In this document: in pieces, positions 8,532 through 16,964 of the stretch
Layout: every line of letters starts with the position of its first letter
Numbering within the stretch: the first letter of the stretch is position 1
Assembly: GCA_944372275.1 (NCBI GenBank)
Contig: CALVYO010000001.1
Location: 1-39,383, forward strand
Reading direction: 5' to 3'
Source: an uncultured Bacilli bacterium
GTDB lineage: Bacteria; Bacillota_I; Bacilli_A; RF39; UBA660
Length of the DNA: 39,383 bases
Position numbers and translations under genes: made by a program
The notes under the pieces: generated by a model
Told to the model about the DNA's origin: nothing
The model's input: the letters and a program-made list of their open reading frames with translations, nothing else
The model's database searches: none

Positions 8532-8548
8532 TGTCGATAATTGTCGAA
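8532..8548. promoter_or_regulatory. Tandem 0A-like boxes (predicted Spo0A site) upstream of operon A
   Basis: The plus strand reads TGTCGATAATTGTCGAA: two copies of the Spo0A consensus TGNCGAA at a 10-bp period (the first with one mismatch, the second perfect). The pair starts 8 bp upstream of the -35 element. The tandem 10-bp arrangement is like that of the well-studied B. subtilis abrB promoter. The same pair at the same distance exists in locus B (20572-20588). Confidence 0.7.
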
Positions 8549-8586
8549 ATTAATTTTACTAGCTTTTTTATTATTTGACAATATAT

Positions 8587-8647
8587 TTTTACAATGATTG
8601 ACACTATTTTATATAAAAATGTAAATATTTTACAATAATTGACACTT
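8587..8647. repeat. 41-bp-spaced direct repeats and a perfect palindrome upstream of the TasA-like gene
   Basis: The sequence ACAATRATTGACACT occurs at 8591 and 8632, exactly 41 bp apart (about four helical turns), each preceded by a T tract. Between and overlapping them is the perfect palindrome TGTAAATATTTTACA (8620-8634). Further down, TTTACAC (8681-8687) and GTGTAAA (8707-8713) flank the -10 of the plus-strand promoter. These look like operators for a regulator with a TTTACA-type half-site. This stretch and the two promoters account for most of the 304-bp gap between the genes. Confidence 0.55.
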
Positions 8648-8673
8648 ATAAAATACAATTTTACATTTTTATC

Positions 8674-8702
8674 TTGTTTTTTTACACATATATATGTATA
8701 AT
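8674..8702 (+). promoter_or_regulatory. Promoter of the solitary TasA-like gene
   Basis: TTGTTT (8674-8679), a 17-nt spacer, TATAAT (8697-8702). The gene starts 31 nt further on with GAAGGG as ribosome site. An inverted repeat TTTACAC/GTGTAAA brackets the -10. Confidence 0.65.
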
Positions 8703-8733
8703 AAAGGTGTAAAAGAAGAAAGAAGGGTTTTAA

Positions 8734-9345
8734 ATGAGAACAAAATTTAAAATTTTGATGGTAATTAGTTCTTTGGCTTTCACACTAAGTCTTATGAGTA
8801 ATACTTACTCAAGATATGTTGCTGATGTTGATGGCGATATTGAATTATTATTCGCAAAATGGCAAATACTTGTTAATGATAGTGATATCACTAATAACAC
8901 TACAACTTCTATTAATATAACTCCAGTTATGGAAGAAAATATTAATGTTGCTGATAATACCATTGCTCCTTCTTCTAAAGGTTATTTTGATATCGAAGTT
9001 GATCCATCTAATGTTGGTGTTTCTTTCAACTATAACATTACTTTAGATGTTGTTAATGAAAATCTACCTGATTTAATAATAAGTAAGTACGCTATATTAG
9101 ATAGTGATTATATCGAAGGTGATCAAATAACTACAACCACTATTTTAAATAATATTATAAATGGAACTGTTGATTATACTGATACCTTAGAACCATTTAA
9201 AATTAGAGTTTACTTTGAATGGTATGAAGGTGCTGATGAAGTTATGGATGATACAACTGATACTAACATTGGTTATGAAGCTACTTTAAATGATACTTCA
9301 TTATTAGTAAATGCAACAATAAGTTTCGAACAAAAAATTAATTAA
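8734..9345 (+). CDS. TasA/camelysin-like secreted protein with SipW-type signal peptide (203 aa)
   Basis: The N-terminal hydrophobic stretch ends in NTYSRY (23-28), a SipW-type variant, followed by VADVDGDIELLFAKWQILVN, similar to the mature starts of TasA/camelysin family proteins. The rest is beta-rich, Asn/Thr/Asp-rich, without Cys, and ends in a strand motif ATISFEQKIN. TasA and camelysin-type proteins are about 200-260 aa, so the length fits. It is monocistronic, on the strand opposite to both fibre operons, with its own promoter, operator-like repeats and terminator. A secreted matrix protein processed by the SipW-like peptidase at 75-2117 is likely. Confidence 0.75.
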   Translation: MRTKFKILMVISSLAFTLSLMSNTYSRYVADVDGDIELLFAKWQILVNDSDITNNTTTSINITPVMEENINVADNTIAPSSKGYFDIEVDPSNVGVSFNYNITLDVVNENLPDLIISKYAILDSDYIEGDQITTTTILNNIINGTVDYTDTLEPFKIRVYFEWYEGADEVMDDTTDTNIGYEATLNDTSLLVNATISFEQKIN

Positions 9346-9367
9346 GAGAATTCGCTTCTCTTTTTTA
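9344..9367 (+). terminator. Intrinsic terminator of the TasA-like gene
   Basis: AAGAGAA / TTCTCTT stem with a TTCGC loop and a run of T, starting at the stop codon. Confidence 0.85.
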
Positions 9368-9389
9368 ATATATAAAAAAAATAGTATCA

Positions 9390-10226
9390 TTAACTATTCT
9401 TTTCATTAAAATATAAATTTTTAATTCTATCTAAAGCATCTTTAATATATTGACAACTAATCTTATATTGTTCAAAAACAATTTCAAATCCATTTTCATC
9501 ATCACATACAAAATTCCAATAATCTTTACCAATCAATAATTCTTCATCACAAAAAAATTGTTGTACTCTTTCTTGTTTCCAAATTTTATCTTCACCATAT
9601 TTATTGTATGCTGTAGCAAAAAATATATTTATTTTATCGTCTGATTCCAATAATTTATTTTTTAACAAAAAATATTCTTGTAATAATTCACTTTTTTCTG
9701 CCTTAGCCTTTTTATTATCTAAATCACCACCTGATTTTAATTCTATTACATAATGTTCCTTAGTTGAAGGGTTATAAAAATAATTATCTGTTTCGTGAGT
9801 TTTCATATAACTTTCTAAATTTTTAGGTTGGACACAATAAAAGTTGTTATAATCTTCTACACTAGGTTTAACATGTTTATCATATTCAGTAAGCAAATAA
9901 TCAATGTGTTGAGTCTGCTGAGGTAATAAATATGATTCTATTTTTCCCCTTACTTCATAAGATAAATTAGCAATAGAATTTCCTATATTTTCCAACACTT
10001 TACCAAAACTAGAATCAAATGATCTAACAAAGGCTGAATAAAACATAAATTCTTTACCTAATTCAGCAATAAAAACATTATTTTTTTTAGAATTAATAAC
10101 ACCGTCCGGATTATTAACCTCAGAAGCATATCTAAGTTCGAAGCCTTCAGCAAAATTTTTTATTCCTAAATCAACTATCTGTTTTATTGCAGTAATTTTA
10201 TGCTCTTTTAATAATTCTTCGGTCAT
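9390..10226 (-). CDS. Type II restriction endonuclease, possibly TdeIII-like (278 aa)
   Basis: The gene begins 2 nt after the stop of an N6-adenine DNA methyltransferase and has a strong RBS (AAGGAGG). A PD-(D/E)xK nuclease core is visible: Asp147 in TDNYF, then YVIELKSGGDLDNKKAK with Glu162 and Lys164 as catalytic candidates, followed by a conserved-looking helix. The IELKSGGDLDNKKA signature reminds me of TdeIII-type enzymes (GGNCC specificity in the named enzyme); I cannot confirm this or the recognition sequence. The role as the cutting partner of the pair is well supported by context. Confidence 0.78.
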   Translation of the reverse strand: MTEELLKEHKITAIKQIVDLGIKNFAEGFELRYASEVNNPDGVINSKKNNVFIAELGKEFMFYSAFVRSFDSSFGKVLENIGNSIANLSYEVRGKIESYLLPQQTQHIDYLLTEYDKHVKPSVEDYNNFYCVQPKNLESYMKTHETDNYFYNPSTKEHYVIELKSGGDLDNKKAKAEKSELLQEYFLLKNKLLESDDKINIFFATAYNKYGEDKIWKQERVQQFFCDEELLIGKDYWNFVCDDENGFEIVFEQYKISCQYIKDALDRIKNLYFNEKNS

Positions 10227-10228
10227 TT

Positions 10229-11362
10229 CTAATCCTCCTTGTAGTTAGTAATTATTAAATGTTCAACATTTTTATTATTTCTATTTTGAAAACTTACCAA
10301 ATATTTTTTGTCAAATGATGATATATAAAATCCAGCATCTTTATATAAATTATAAATAAATTCTGTATTTTTAATTATTAACATAAATTTTGCTTTTGTT
10401 TTTTTTAAATAATTAAACAACCTTATTTGATCATTTTTATTAAAATCATTTTGTGCATAAGTTGAAAATTCAGTATCATAAGGTGGATCTAAAAACATAA
10501 AATCTTCTTTTGTTAAATTTATTTTATTACAAAATTCTTCAAAATCTAAATTGTATATTTCAGTTTTTTTCATATAATTTTTTATTTTTTCAGATGAAAT
10601 ATAATCTATTTTCTTTTTAAAATCTTTCTTATTATAACTTATGCCACCATAAGGAACATTAAATTTTCCTTGTTTATTATACCTAAACATTGATGCATAA
10701 CAATACTCTCTAATAAAATAAAAAATGGCTGATGAAAATTCTTTATCAATATCTAATTCATTTCTATAATTATACAAATATCTAAAGTGCATATAAAATG
10801 CACTTTTTAATGCTGATTCTAAATTATCTAATATATTTTTTTCAGTAAGTTTTCCTTTTTCTTTTTCAATTTTATTCATTCGACAAATTTTAGAATAAAA
10901 ATTTTTTTGGATTTCGTGAATAAAATTGTCAATTCTTATATTAAAACTTTCAGTTAATACACCATTAAATTCACTTGAATGTTGAATAACAAAATCACAA
11001 ATTTTATCATTATATTTAATTTTTTTTATTTTATCGATAGATGTTTCTTTACAAAATTTTTTATATAAGTTTAGTAATTCTTTTGCATTATTATCTATAA
11101 TTTTTTCAAGTAACATCCAATTATGATATAGTTCATTTAATTTATTAATAAATTTTTTATTATTATCTTTTATATATTTATATAAATTTATTAATTCGTC
11201 AGACTTATCATTTATAATTGAATTATTACAATTTAATGCAAAGTATACTGCCCCACCGCCAACAAAAGGTTCAACATATCTTGTAAAATTTTTCGGAATA
11301 TTTTCTAAAATAACAGATAATTCTTTTTCTTTGCCACCAGCCCATTTAATAAATGATTTCAT
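10229..11362 (-). CDS. D12-class (Dam-type) DNA adenine N6-methyltransferase
   Basis: The start is set at ATG 11362 because a GAGGTG ribosome site lies 7 nt upstream and MKSFIKWAGGKEKEL is the usual Dam-family beginning. The longer frame up to 11404 would start inside the promoter. Motifs are FIKWAGGK (4-11) and FVGGGAVYF for S-adenosylmethionine, and DPPY (292-295) for catalysis, with a target-recognition region including KFNVPYGG about 60 residues before DPPY. At 377 aa it is about 90 residues longer than typical Dam or DpnIIA enzymes. The extra sequence lies mostly between residues 60 and 200. It protects host DNA from the nuclease encoded immediately downstream. Confidence 0.88.
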   Translation of the reverse strand: MKSFIKWAGGKEKELSVILENIPKNFTRYVEPFVGGGAVYFALNCNNSIINDKSDELINLYKYIKDNNKKFINKLNELYHNWMLLEKIIDNNAKELLNLYKKFCKETSIDKIKKIKYNDKICDFVIQHSSEFNGVLTESFNIRIDNFIHEIQKNFYSKICRMNKIEKEKGKLTEKNILDNLESALKSAFYMHFRYLYNYRNELDIDKEFSSAIFYFIREYCYASMFRYNKQGKFNVPYGGISYNKKDFKKKIDYISSEKIKNYMKKTEIYNLDFEEFCNKINLTKEDFMFLDPPYDTEFSTYAQNDFNKNDQIRLFNYLKKTKAKFMLIIKNTEFIYNLYKDAGFYISSFDKKYLVSFQNRNNKNVEHLIITNYKED

Positions 11363-11394
11363 TTTAAACACCTCATTTTTTGTGTTACATAAAT

Positions 11395-11423
11395 ATACTA
11401 TCATACAAACATATGTATGTCAA
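11395..11423 (-). promoter_or_regulatory. Promoter of the restriction-modification operon with palindrome in spacer
   Basis: On the minus strand TTGACA (11418-11423), exactly 17 nt, then TAGTAT (11395-11400). The spacer contains CATAC-N8-GTATG, an inverted repeat in a position suited to a repressor. No controller (C) protein gene is visible nearby. Confidence 0.75.
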
Positions 11424-11433
11424 TAAAAATTGA

Positions 11434-11458
11434 TAAAAATGTGCATCTAAACACATTT
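11434..11458 (-). terminator. Intrinsic terminator at the end of locus B
   Basis: Minus strand AAATGTG pairs with CACATTT around an 8-nt loop, followed by a short T run. It begins at the stop codon of the signal-peptidase-like gene and separates locus B from the promoter of the restriction-modification pair. Confidence 0.6.
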
Positions 11459-11997
11459 TATTCTTCAACATCAACTTCATCGCCATATTTAATTTCAACG
11501 ATTAATGCATATAATTCATATATAAATATTAAGAAACAAGGTACTAATACGATGAATAAAAATCCCCATTGTGATTCTATTATATTTAATACTGTTCCGA
11601 TATCATTATATACTTTAGTAGGACGACCAATTAAATATTTTAATGAATATGGATCACCATTTTCTAGAGTAATTACTTGATTATCAACATTAACTTCTCC
11701 TACTTTACCAATGTTGATGTCAGCTGTTTTAGACATTTGATCTACTTTATAAACAAACACTGTTTCGCCTACTTGCAAATTTTCTGGTGCCGCTTCTTCA
11801 ACTAATACTAAATCACCCTTTTGAAAATCCTCATGGCTTACTTTATCTTTTAAAATTACTAATGAAGTTTCACCAAATACGGTTACACGATAGTCATTAA
11901 AGTTTAATAATAAAACTGTCATAACTAAAGCGAAAGAAAAATAAATTACTCCAAATGTTACGATTAATACTTTTTTTATTGTTTTTAATGCTTTCAT
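11458..11997 (-). CDS. Signal-peptidase-I-like membrane protein without recognisable catalytic residues (179 aa)
   Basis: The start is placed at ATG 11997, which has TAGGAGGTATT directly before it. An upstream ATG at 12015 overlaps the previous gene and has no RBS. The layout is that of a SipW-type signal peptidase: a first membrane helix (about 9-32), a short extracytoplasmic beta domain with GDLVLVE (61-67) and YLIGRPTKVYNDIGTVLNII (about 121-140, like the IVGKV...P..G region), and a second membrane helix (about 144-166). The catalytic SGSM motif is not seen (FGETSLVIL is at that place) and there is no HRV-type His or GDxN motif. It is therefore probably inactive and may hold or guide substrates. 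It is last in locus B, after four secreted proteins. Confidence 0.7.
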   Translation of the reverse strand: MKALKTIKKVLIVTFGVIYFSFALVMTVLLLNFNDYRVTVFGETSLVILKDKVSHEDFQKGDLVLVEEAAPENLQVGETVFVYKVDQMSKTADINIGKVGEVNVDNQVITLENGDPYSLKYLIGRPTKVYNDIGTVLNIIESQWGFLFIVLVPCFLIFIYELYALIVEIKYGDEVDVEE

Positions 11998-12005
11998 AAT
12001 ACCTC

Positions 12006-12854
12006 CTAATTGCATTCTATTTCTAATAAAGAAAATTCATTTACATCATAAGTTGCTGATTTATCTACTTTATAAAATATGTAACTTAAATTATCTTTAC
12101 TAGGAATTTCTAAAATTATTTCATTAATATAACCATTTTGCATATTATAATTGGTTATATTATCTTTATCGATTCTTAATTTGTTAGCATCCCAATTAAT
12201 TTTTACACATTTTTTATCATCGGATGAATTTGTTATTGTTAGTCTATCATAATTATTAAAACTTTGATAAGTCATATCTGTTTTTTCAACTAATGTTTTA
12301 TCTTTTTTTAAAATAAATGTTCCGGTTAAAGTCTTTTCATATGGCTCAATACTTACTACTTCGATATCTGCAGTTACATTATCAGTTGCTATATCAAAAT
12401 AGATATCAGCAGTAGATTTTTGAATTACCCAATTATATCCCTTTGATTCGCAAGTTGCTTTATCAAAATCTGTCGTATCTACGCCATCATTTTTATTATT
12501 AATACAAGTATTATAACTTGATAATGTCCCATAATAAGTATTAGAATCAGTACCATTTATTTTGCAATCAGTACCATCTGATAATGTACAAGTAACTTTA
12601 TATTTTATGTCATAGTCTGTTATAGCTGCCTCATTTATTGAATTTGTTAAATTGAAATGAACGCTCGTTCCATCCCAAACATTATTGACATTTTTAACAT
12701 TATCACCTAGTTTATCACTACTTAAATAAAATCCTTGAGAATTTAAGTAGTAGTTCCATACTGAATTAGAAATGTACTTTGCTAAAGTTAAACCATTGGT
12801 TATTAATAATACTACAGTTAAAAGAACTACACCTATAATTAAATATTTTCGCAT
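12006..12854 (-). CDS. Secreted 282-aa protein with SipW-type signal, locus B
   Basis: Starts MRKYLIIGVVLLTVVLLITN, ending in GLTLAKY (21-27), a SipW-like T-x-A-x-aromatic motif, so probably exported and cleaved. The mature part is beta-rich with several cysteines: CTLSDGTDCK, CINNK, CESKGYNW, KKCVKINW and a C-terminal ECN. Its start touches the stop of the upstream gene (TAAATG), implying coupling. No named domain is recognised; TasA-like architecture is likely from signal type and context. Confidence 0.7.
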   Translation of the reverse strand: MRKYLIIGVVLLTVVLLITNGLTLAKYISNSVWNYYLNSQGFYLSSDKLGDNVKNVNNVWDGTSVHFNLTNSINEAAITDYDIKYKVTCTLSDGTDCKINGTDSNTYYGTLSSYNTCINNKNDGVDTTDFDKATCESKGYNWVIQKSTADIYFDIATDNVTADIEVVSIEPYEKTLTGTFILKKDKTLVEKTDMTYQSFNNYDRLTITNSSDDKKCVKINWDANKLRIDKDNITNYNMQNGYINEIILEIPSKDNLSYIFYKVDKSATYDVNEFSLLEIECN

Positions 12855-13391
12855 TTAATCACCTAACTTCTGCCAACTATTAATTTCTACATCGATAAAA
12901 TCAGCTAAATTTGTATATTCTAAAGAATTATATTCACTTGGAAATGTCAATTTTATTTTATAATTATCTAATATTTCTGTATTATGACTTAGTGTCTGAA
13001 CACTTGAATTACATACCAATTCATCAAATTCGTTTCGCGAATAAGTTTCATCACAATTCATTATTAATTCTTCTGATTCGCCTTCTTTATATAATTCAAT
13101 AGTTAAAGGCATAAAATGATATGTTTTTATAGTTATTTGATATTCAACTGTTACATTACTTAATTTTTCTTCTTTATTTGTAACAGAAAACATATATTCT
13201 TCGACACTTCCTGGATTTAAATTATTTAAGTTTAATTCTAAATGATCTAATTGTTTACTTTCGAAAACAAATTTAGCTATTTTTTGATCGACATTAATAT
13301 TACTATCGGAATAGAAGATAGAATATGTAACGCCAGTACCTAAAAATATTGCTATTAAAATGAATAGAATTATCAATACTTTATGTTTCAT
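12855..13391 (-). CDS. Small TasA/camelysin-like secreted protein, locus B (178 aa)
   Basis: The N-terminal hydrophobic helix ends in GVTYSIFYSDSN (20-31), very close to the SipW-signal pattern TYAxFSD. After it, KIAKFVFESKQLDHLELNL and PGSVEEYMFSVTNKEE recall the start of TasA/camelysin family proteins, where a conserved Pro-Gly precedes a strand and a xVxN motif. The C-terminus is VEINSWQKLGD. RBS GGAGGAGAA. Likely a minor secreted subunit. It lies between the large adhesin-like gene and the 282-aa gene. Confidence 0.74.
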   Translation of the reverse strand: MKHKVLIILFILIAIFLGTGVTYSIFYSDSNINVDQKIAKFVFESKQLDHLELNLNNLNPGSVEEYMFSVTNKEEKLSNVTVEYQITIKTYHFMPLTIELYKEGESEELIMNCDETYSRNEFDELVCNSSVQTLSHNTEILDNYKIKLTFPSEYNSLEYTNLADFIDVEINSWQKLGD

Positions 13392-13400
13392 TTTCTCCTC

Positions 13401-16400
13401 CTATCTTACGATAAATTTCTTTTCTATTGTTCCTATTTTTGTAGTTCCATCATATAGTTCGAAAACAAATTTATAGCCACCTTGCATATTAATTAAATCT
13501 AATTGTTGTGGCAAAGTGTAATAATTATCAGTAATCTTATTTAATGATGTTGTTGTATAATTACCTAAATCAATCAATGTATAATCTTGATTATAAGCAG
13601 TTAATTGTTGTTTTTTATATAATGATACTCGAATATATGGATCAGTAAATGTTCCTGTTTTAGTTATATCAAAATTAACAATATCATCAGTAATTACATT
13701 ATTAAAATCTACATTAAAACCATAATCAGTAGTAATATTATTAGTAACAATTACTGGGATTGTAATTTCATTACTATATTCATTACCATACATTCCATCA
13801 TATGAGGATATAGCCTTAATTTTAATATAATATGTCCCGGATAATAACTTGCTATTATCAATTGATGTTGTTATTTCGATATTACCAATATCATTAATTC
13901 GAACTATACCATCATTATTTGGTGAATATTCTTTATTATTAACTTTAAAAGTTAGATTTTTTAAATATTCTTTAGCAACTATATTATCATTACTATCGAC
14001 TAATTTAATATTTAAACCAATTATCTTTTCAGCATAAGTTGTATCGATGATATCTTGACCATTAATCATTCCATAATTGATATTATGAGCAATATCGATT
14101 ATATTTGTTGAATCACTGTTATAAATTATTGAATTACTATAATTAGAACTAATCGTAATATTAGTTTCGCTATCGTATATATTAAATAATTTTTCAGTTT
14201 GTTTTAATGTTTTTATTATACCATCTTGATTATTTAACTCCATTGTAATATTTATATCTTCTAATGTTTCAACCGTATTAAATTCGATCATTAATGTGAA
14301 GTTTTCATTAATTTGACCAGTATAATTATTTTCATCAAATAAATTAGTTGAACCAACTTCACTAAATGAAGTTAATGGATAAGTTGTTATTAAAGTATCG
14401 ATGATATAAGTATAAACTTTATTTTTATTATTATCGATTAAAGTTAATTTAGTATTAAGTGGTAAAGCAATATTAGTTATAATACTATGTGTTTTTAAAT
14501 CATTATATTGATAATTAGAATTATAACTTAATTCTAATATCATTTTAGAATTGTTAGTTATATTATTGCTTGTAGTTATTTGATTAATTTGATAGCCTTC
14601 ATATATTATATATTCACTATTAACATAAGTTACATAATCGGCGTTATCGACTACTTTAGCATATAAAATATATGTTCCTTGATTATTTATTGTTACTTTA
14701 TCACTATAAGTATTCCAACTAACATTATTTAATTGTTCTTCAGTTAATACTTCTTGCGCTAAATGATATTCGATACTTTTTATACCAGATAAATTATCAG
14801 TAGCCGTTATCGTTATATCTTTACTTTCATTTATGTAATTTTTAATAATTGGTGTGGTTAAACTTTGCCAAGATTTATCATCCATACTAATAACCACATC
14901 TGAACCAGATAAATCTAAAATAATTAAATCTGTATTTAAATAATAAATATTATCGTTATTATCTACTACTTTAGCATATATAACATATTTTCCCTCATCT
15001 TTAATTTCGACGATATTTTCATAAGGGATCCAAGTTAAATTATTTATCTCAGCATTACTTAAAACTTTATCACTTATGTAATAACTTACTTCTTTAAAAG
15101 GTCTTAAAGCATCAACTTGTTCGATACTAAAAACCGTACTACTATTTAATTTAATTGTGTTTAATTCATAACCTAAATTATCCCAAGTATAAGATCCTAA
15201 ATGAATATTAGCGATTGGACTTGCAATATCATCAATAGCTAAAATCGGATAACTTCCTTCTTCATAAATCCAAATATTATCTTCATTATTAAGTAAATCA
15301 TCGTTATCGATAAATTCATTAAATTGTAAATTAGTTAAAACATAATCTTTAGTTTTTAAATTATTTATATCAGTTAAAATAGGACCAGTAACTAATCCTT
15401 CATTAACGATATTTCCTGAAGTATAATAAACATTTTCGATATTTAAGGTTTCATTTACATTATTAAATAAATATGTCGTATCAGTAGCAAAAGAATTTTT
15501 TAAATTAATTGTTCCATTTATATCATTTATTAAATAATCAGTAGTTCCAACACTATAACTTTTATCGATATTAGATGTACCATTTATACTTGTTACTAAG
15601 CCTGTTGTTGTATCTCCAGTAAGTGTTCCATTATTATAGGCTCTGTTAATATTGATATTATTTGTATAACCTAATAAACCACTACTTATTTTTCCATAAA
15701 TTGAACCTTTATTAATAACATTAGTAATAATCGTATCGTTTGCATTGGCAACAATACCACTAGTTATATTTGGATTATAAGTAACTTCATAAGTTAAATT
15801 AGAAATTAAAGTATTAGTATCAATAGTTATTTTATTTACTTTTCCTAAATCTAAACTAAATTCACCAGTAACTTCACTTTCATTAATTAAAATTGTATCT
15901 GTTATATTACCTTTAACAATTACATTAGTAATATTTCCTGCTATATAAGGAATAGCAATTTCGGTTAAACTACTTACTTCAGGAATGTCATAACTTTCTG
16001 TTTTAGTAGTTAATTCATTATTACTTACTACATAACCGTTATATAAAATATTAGTTAAAGATGCGTTAGTACTATCAGTAGCAATACCAGCAGTAACATT
16101 TCCACCATAAATCATCGCATTTTCAACATATAAATTACTTACATTACCACTTAAATTAGTAAACAAACCTACTTCTTCATTTTGATTAGTAATATATAAT
16201 CCATATATACGATATGAATTACCATTTAAATAACCTTTAAAATTATCTAAAGATTCAAATAGATTAATTGTTTTAATTTTAGTACCTGTATAATCTTTAT
16301 TATCATATACTTCATTAGTATATTCTTTTATGTAAAAAATCGTATTATTTATTTTATATTTAATTCCTTCTTCATCATAACTAAATATACCATCATTTAA

Positions 16401-16691
16401 AACAATATCATTATTTAATTCGAAATATGTATCTTGATAATCTTCAGTTTTAAGCATACTAGCAAAATAAGCAAGTTCATTACCATTTGAAATTATATAT
16501 GGATCAGTACTTGTTCCTGTTCCCTTTCGATAACTAGTAGCCACATTACCATCCCATACTTCAATTTCATTAATTGATGTTCTATTTTGATAGCGGGCCA
16601 AACTAGGTATCATAATTGATAAAATTAATATAAATACTAAAATCAAAATTAAATAATTTTGTTTAGGTATTTTATTTAATATACTCTTCAT
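13401..16691 (-). CDS. Large secreted adhesin-like protein with Ig-like repeats (1096 aa)
   Basis: A hydrophobic N-terminal segment (about 13-31) ends in PSLARYQ (29-35), a SipW-like motif. WDGNVATSYRKGTGTSTDPY then opens a region (about 45-480) with many short Asn/Ile/Gly-rich repeats (NLYVENAMIYGGNV, AGIATDSTNASLTNI, GLVTSINGTSNI), as in right-handed beta-helix or GLUG-type surface proteins. Residues about 495-700 hold two tandem Ig-like repeats, each with a YYIS/YHLA strand, a W-x-x-Y, and a G-x-Y-x-x-YAKVVDN hallmark. The rest (700-1096) is beta-rich. No LPxTG, transmembrane or repeat anchor is visible at the C-terminus. RBS AAAGGA. An extracellular adhesin or fibre-associated protein is likely. 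Confidence 0.77.
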   Translation of the reverse strand: MKSILNKIPKQNYLILILVFILILSIMIPSLARYQNRTSINEIEVWDGNVATSYRKGTGTSTDPYIISNGNELAYFASMLKTEDYQDTYFELNNDIVLNDGIFSYDEEGIKYKINNTIFYIKEYTNEVYDNKDYTGTKIKTINLFESLDNFKGYLNGNSYRIYGLYITNQNEEVGLFTNLSGNVSNLYVENAMIYGGNVTAGIATDSTNASLTNILYNGYVVSNNELTTKTESYDIPEVSSLTEIAIPYIAGNITNVIVKGNITDTILINESEVTGEFSLDLGKVNKITIDTNTLISNLTYEVTYNPNITSGIVANANDTIITNVINKGSIYGKISSGLLGYTNNININRAYNNGTLTGDTTTGLVTSINGTSNIDKSYSVGTTDYLINDINGTINLKNSFATDTTYLFNNVNETLNIENVYYTSGNIVNEGLVTGPILTDINNLKTKDYVLTNLQFNEFIDNDDLLNNEDNIWIYEEGSYPILAIDDIASPIANIHLGSYTWDNLGYELNTIKLNSSTVFSIEQVDALRPFKEVSYYISDKVLSNAEINNLTWIPYENIVEIKDEGKYVIYAKVVDNNDNIYYLNTDLIILDLSGSDVVISMDDKSWQSLTTPIIKNYINESKDITITATDNLSGIKSIEYHLAQEVLTEEQLNNVSWNTYSDKVTINNQGTYILYAKVVDNADYVTYVNSEYIIYEGYQINQITTSNNITNNSKMILELSYNSNYQYNDLKTHSIITNIALPLNTKLTLIDNNKNKVYTYIIDTLITTYPLTSFSEVGSTNLFDENNYTGQINENFTLMIEFNTVETLEDINITMELNNQDGIIKTLKQTEKLFNIYDSETNITISSNYSNSIIYNSDSTNIIDIAHNINYGMINGQDIIDTTYAEKIIGLNIKLVDSNDNIVAKEYLKNLTFKVNNKEYSPNNDGIVRINDIGNIEITTSIDNSKLLSGTYYIKIKAISSYDGMYGNEYSNEITIPVIVTNNITTDYGFNVDFNNVITDDIVNFDITKTGTFTDPYIRVSLYKKQQLTAYNQDYTLIDLGNYTTTSLNKITDNYYTLPQQLDLINMQGGYKFVFELYDGTTKIGTIEKKFIVR

Positions 16692-16742
16692 AAATATCTT
16701 CCTTTACCACTTATTATTCTTTAACTTCTCTACCTTATATCA

Positions 16743-16771
16743 ATTATAACATAAATCGACATCTTTTGCAC
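16743..16771 (-). promoter_or_regulatory. Possible promoter of the 1096-aa adhesin operon
   Basis: TATAAT (16743-16748) with a 17-nt spacer, but the -35 is weak (GTGCAA, 16766-16771). The spacer contains TGTCGAT, one mismatch from a 0A box, in the same relative place as the box in the signal peptidase promoter. Confidence 0.35.
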
Positions 16772-16789
16772 TATATTTACTAATTATTT

Positions 16790-16819
16790 AAAAAAAAGAT
16801 TAGAGTTTGCTCTCTAATC
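16790..16819 (-). terminator. Strong intrinsic terminator of the predicted ncRNA
   Basis: GATTAGAG / CTCTAATC perfect 8-bp stem with a 6-nt loop, then eight T on the minus strand. Confidence 0.85.
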
Positions 16820-16830
16820 CTCTTTTTAAT

Positions 16831-16892
16831 TTGCCATTTATAGAGCTGGCTTCACTCACTTTTTTAATTGCCATTTAAGGCTGGCTTCACCT
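16831..16892 (-). repeat. Two imperfect direct repeats with GCCA/TGGC mini-stems
   Basis: On the minus strand the unit GTGAAGCCAGC-(2-4 nt)-TAAATGGCAA-TTAAAAA occurs twice, about 37 nt apart. Within each, GCCA can pair with TGGC. Only two copies exist, so this is not an array; it is part of the predicted ncRNA. Confidence 0.65.
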
Positions 16893-16964
16893 GCTTTTTT
16901 AATGCTACTTAGTAGCATTATTATTATATGCTAAAAAGCATAATATAATCGCTTACGCAATAAT

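Larger units (their letters stand above)
16790..16958 (-). ncRNA. Predicted small RNA made of tandem hairpins
   Basis: A promoter (TAGACA-17-TATATT, 16965-16993) and a strong terminator (16790-16819) bracket about 165 nt without any ORF. The transcript would contain in order: a small hairpin at ATTGCGTAAGCGAT, a hairpin TTATGC/GCATAA, the perfect hairpin AATGCTACT-A-AGTAGCATT, two imperfect direct repeats each with GCCA...TGGC, and the terminator. No Rfam family is recognised. It lies between the major subunit genes and the adhesin gene, so it could be an independent sRNA or a structured leader. This and the flanking terminator and promoters account for the 345-bp gap. Confidence 0.5.

Noticed and set aside
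16831..16892. Two similar ~36-nt units as a CRISPR array
   Set aside because: Only two imperfect copies, spacers are A/T tracts, no cas genes. Better read as repeated hairpins of an RNA.
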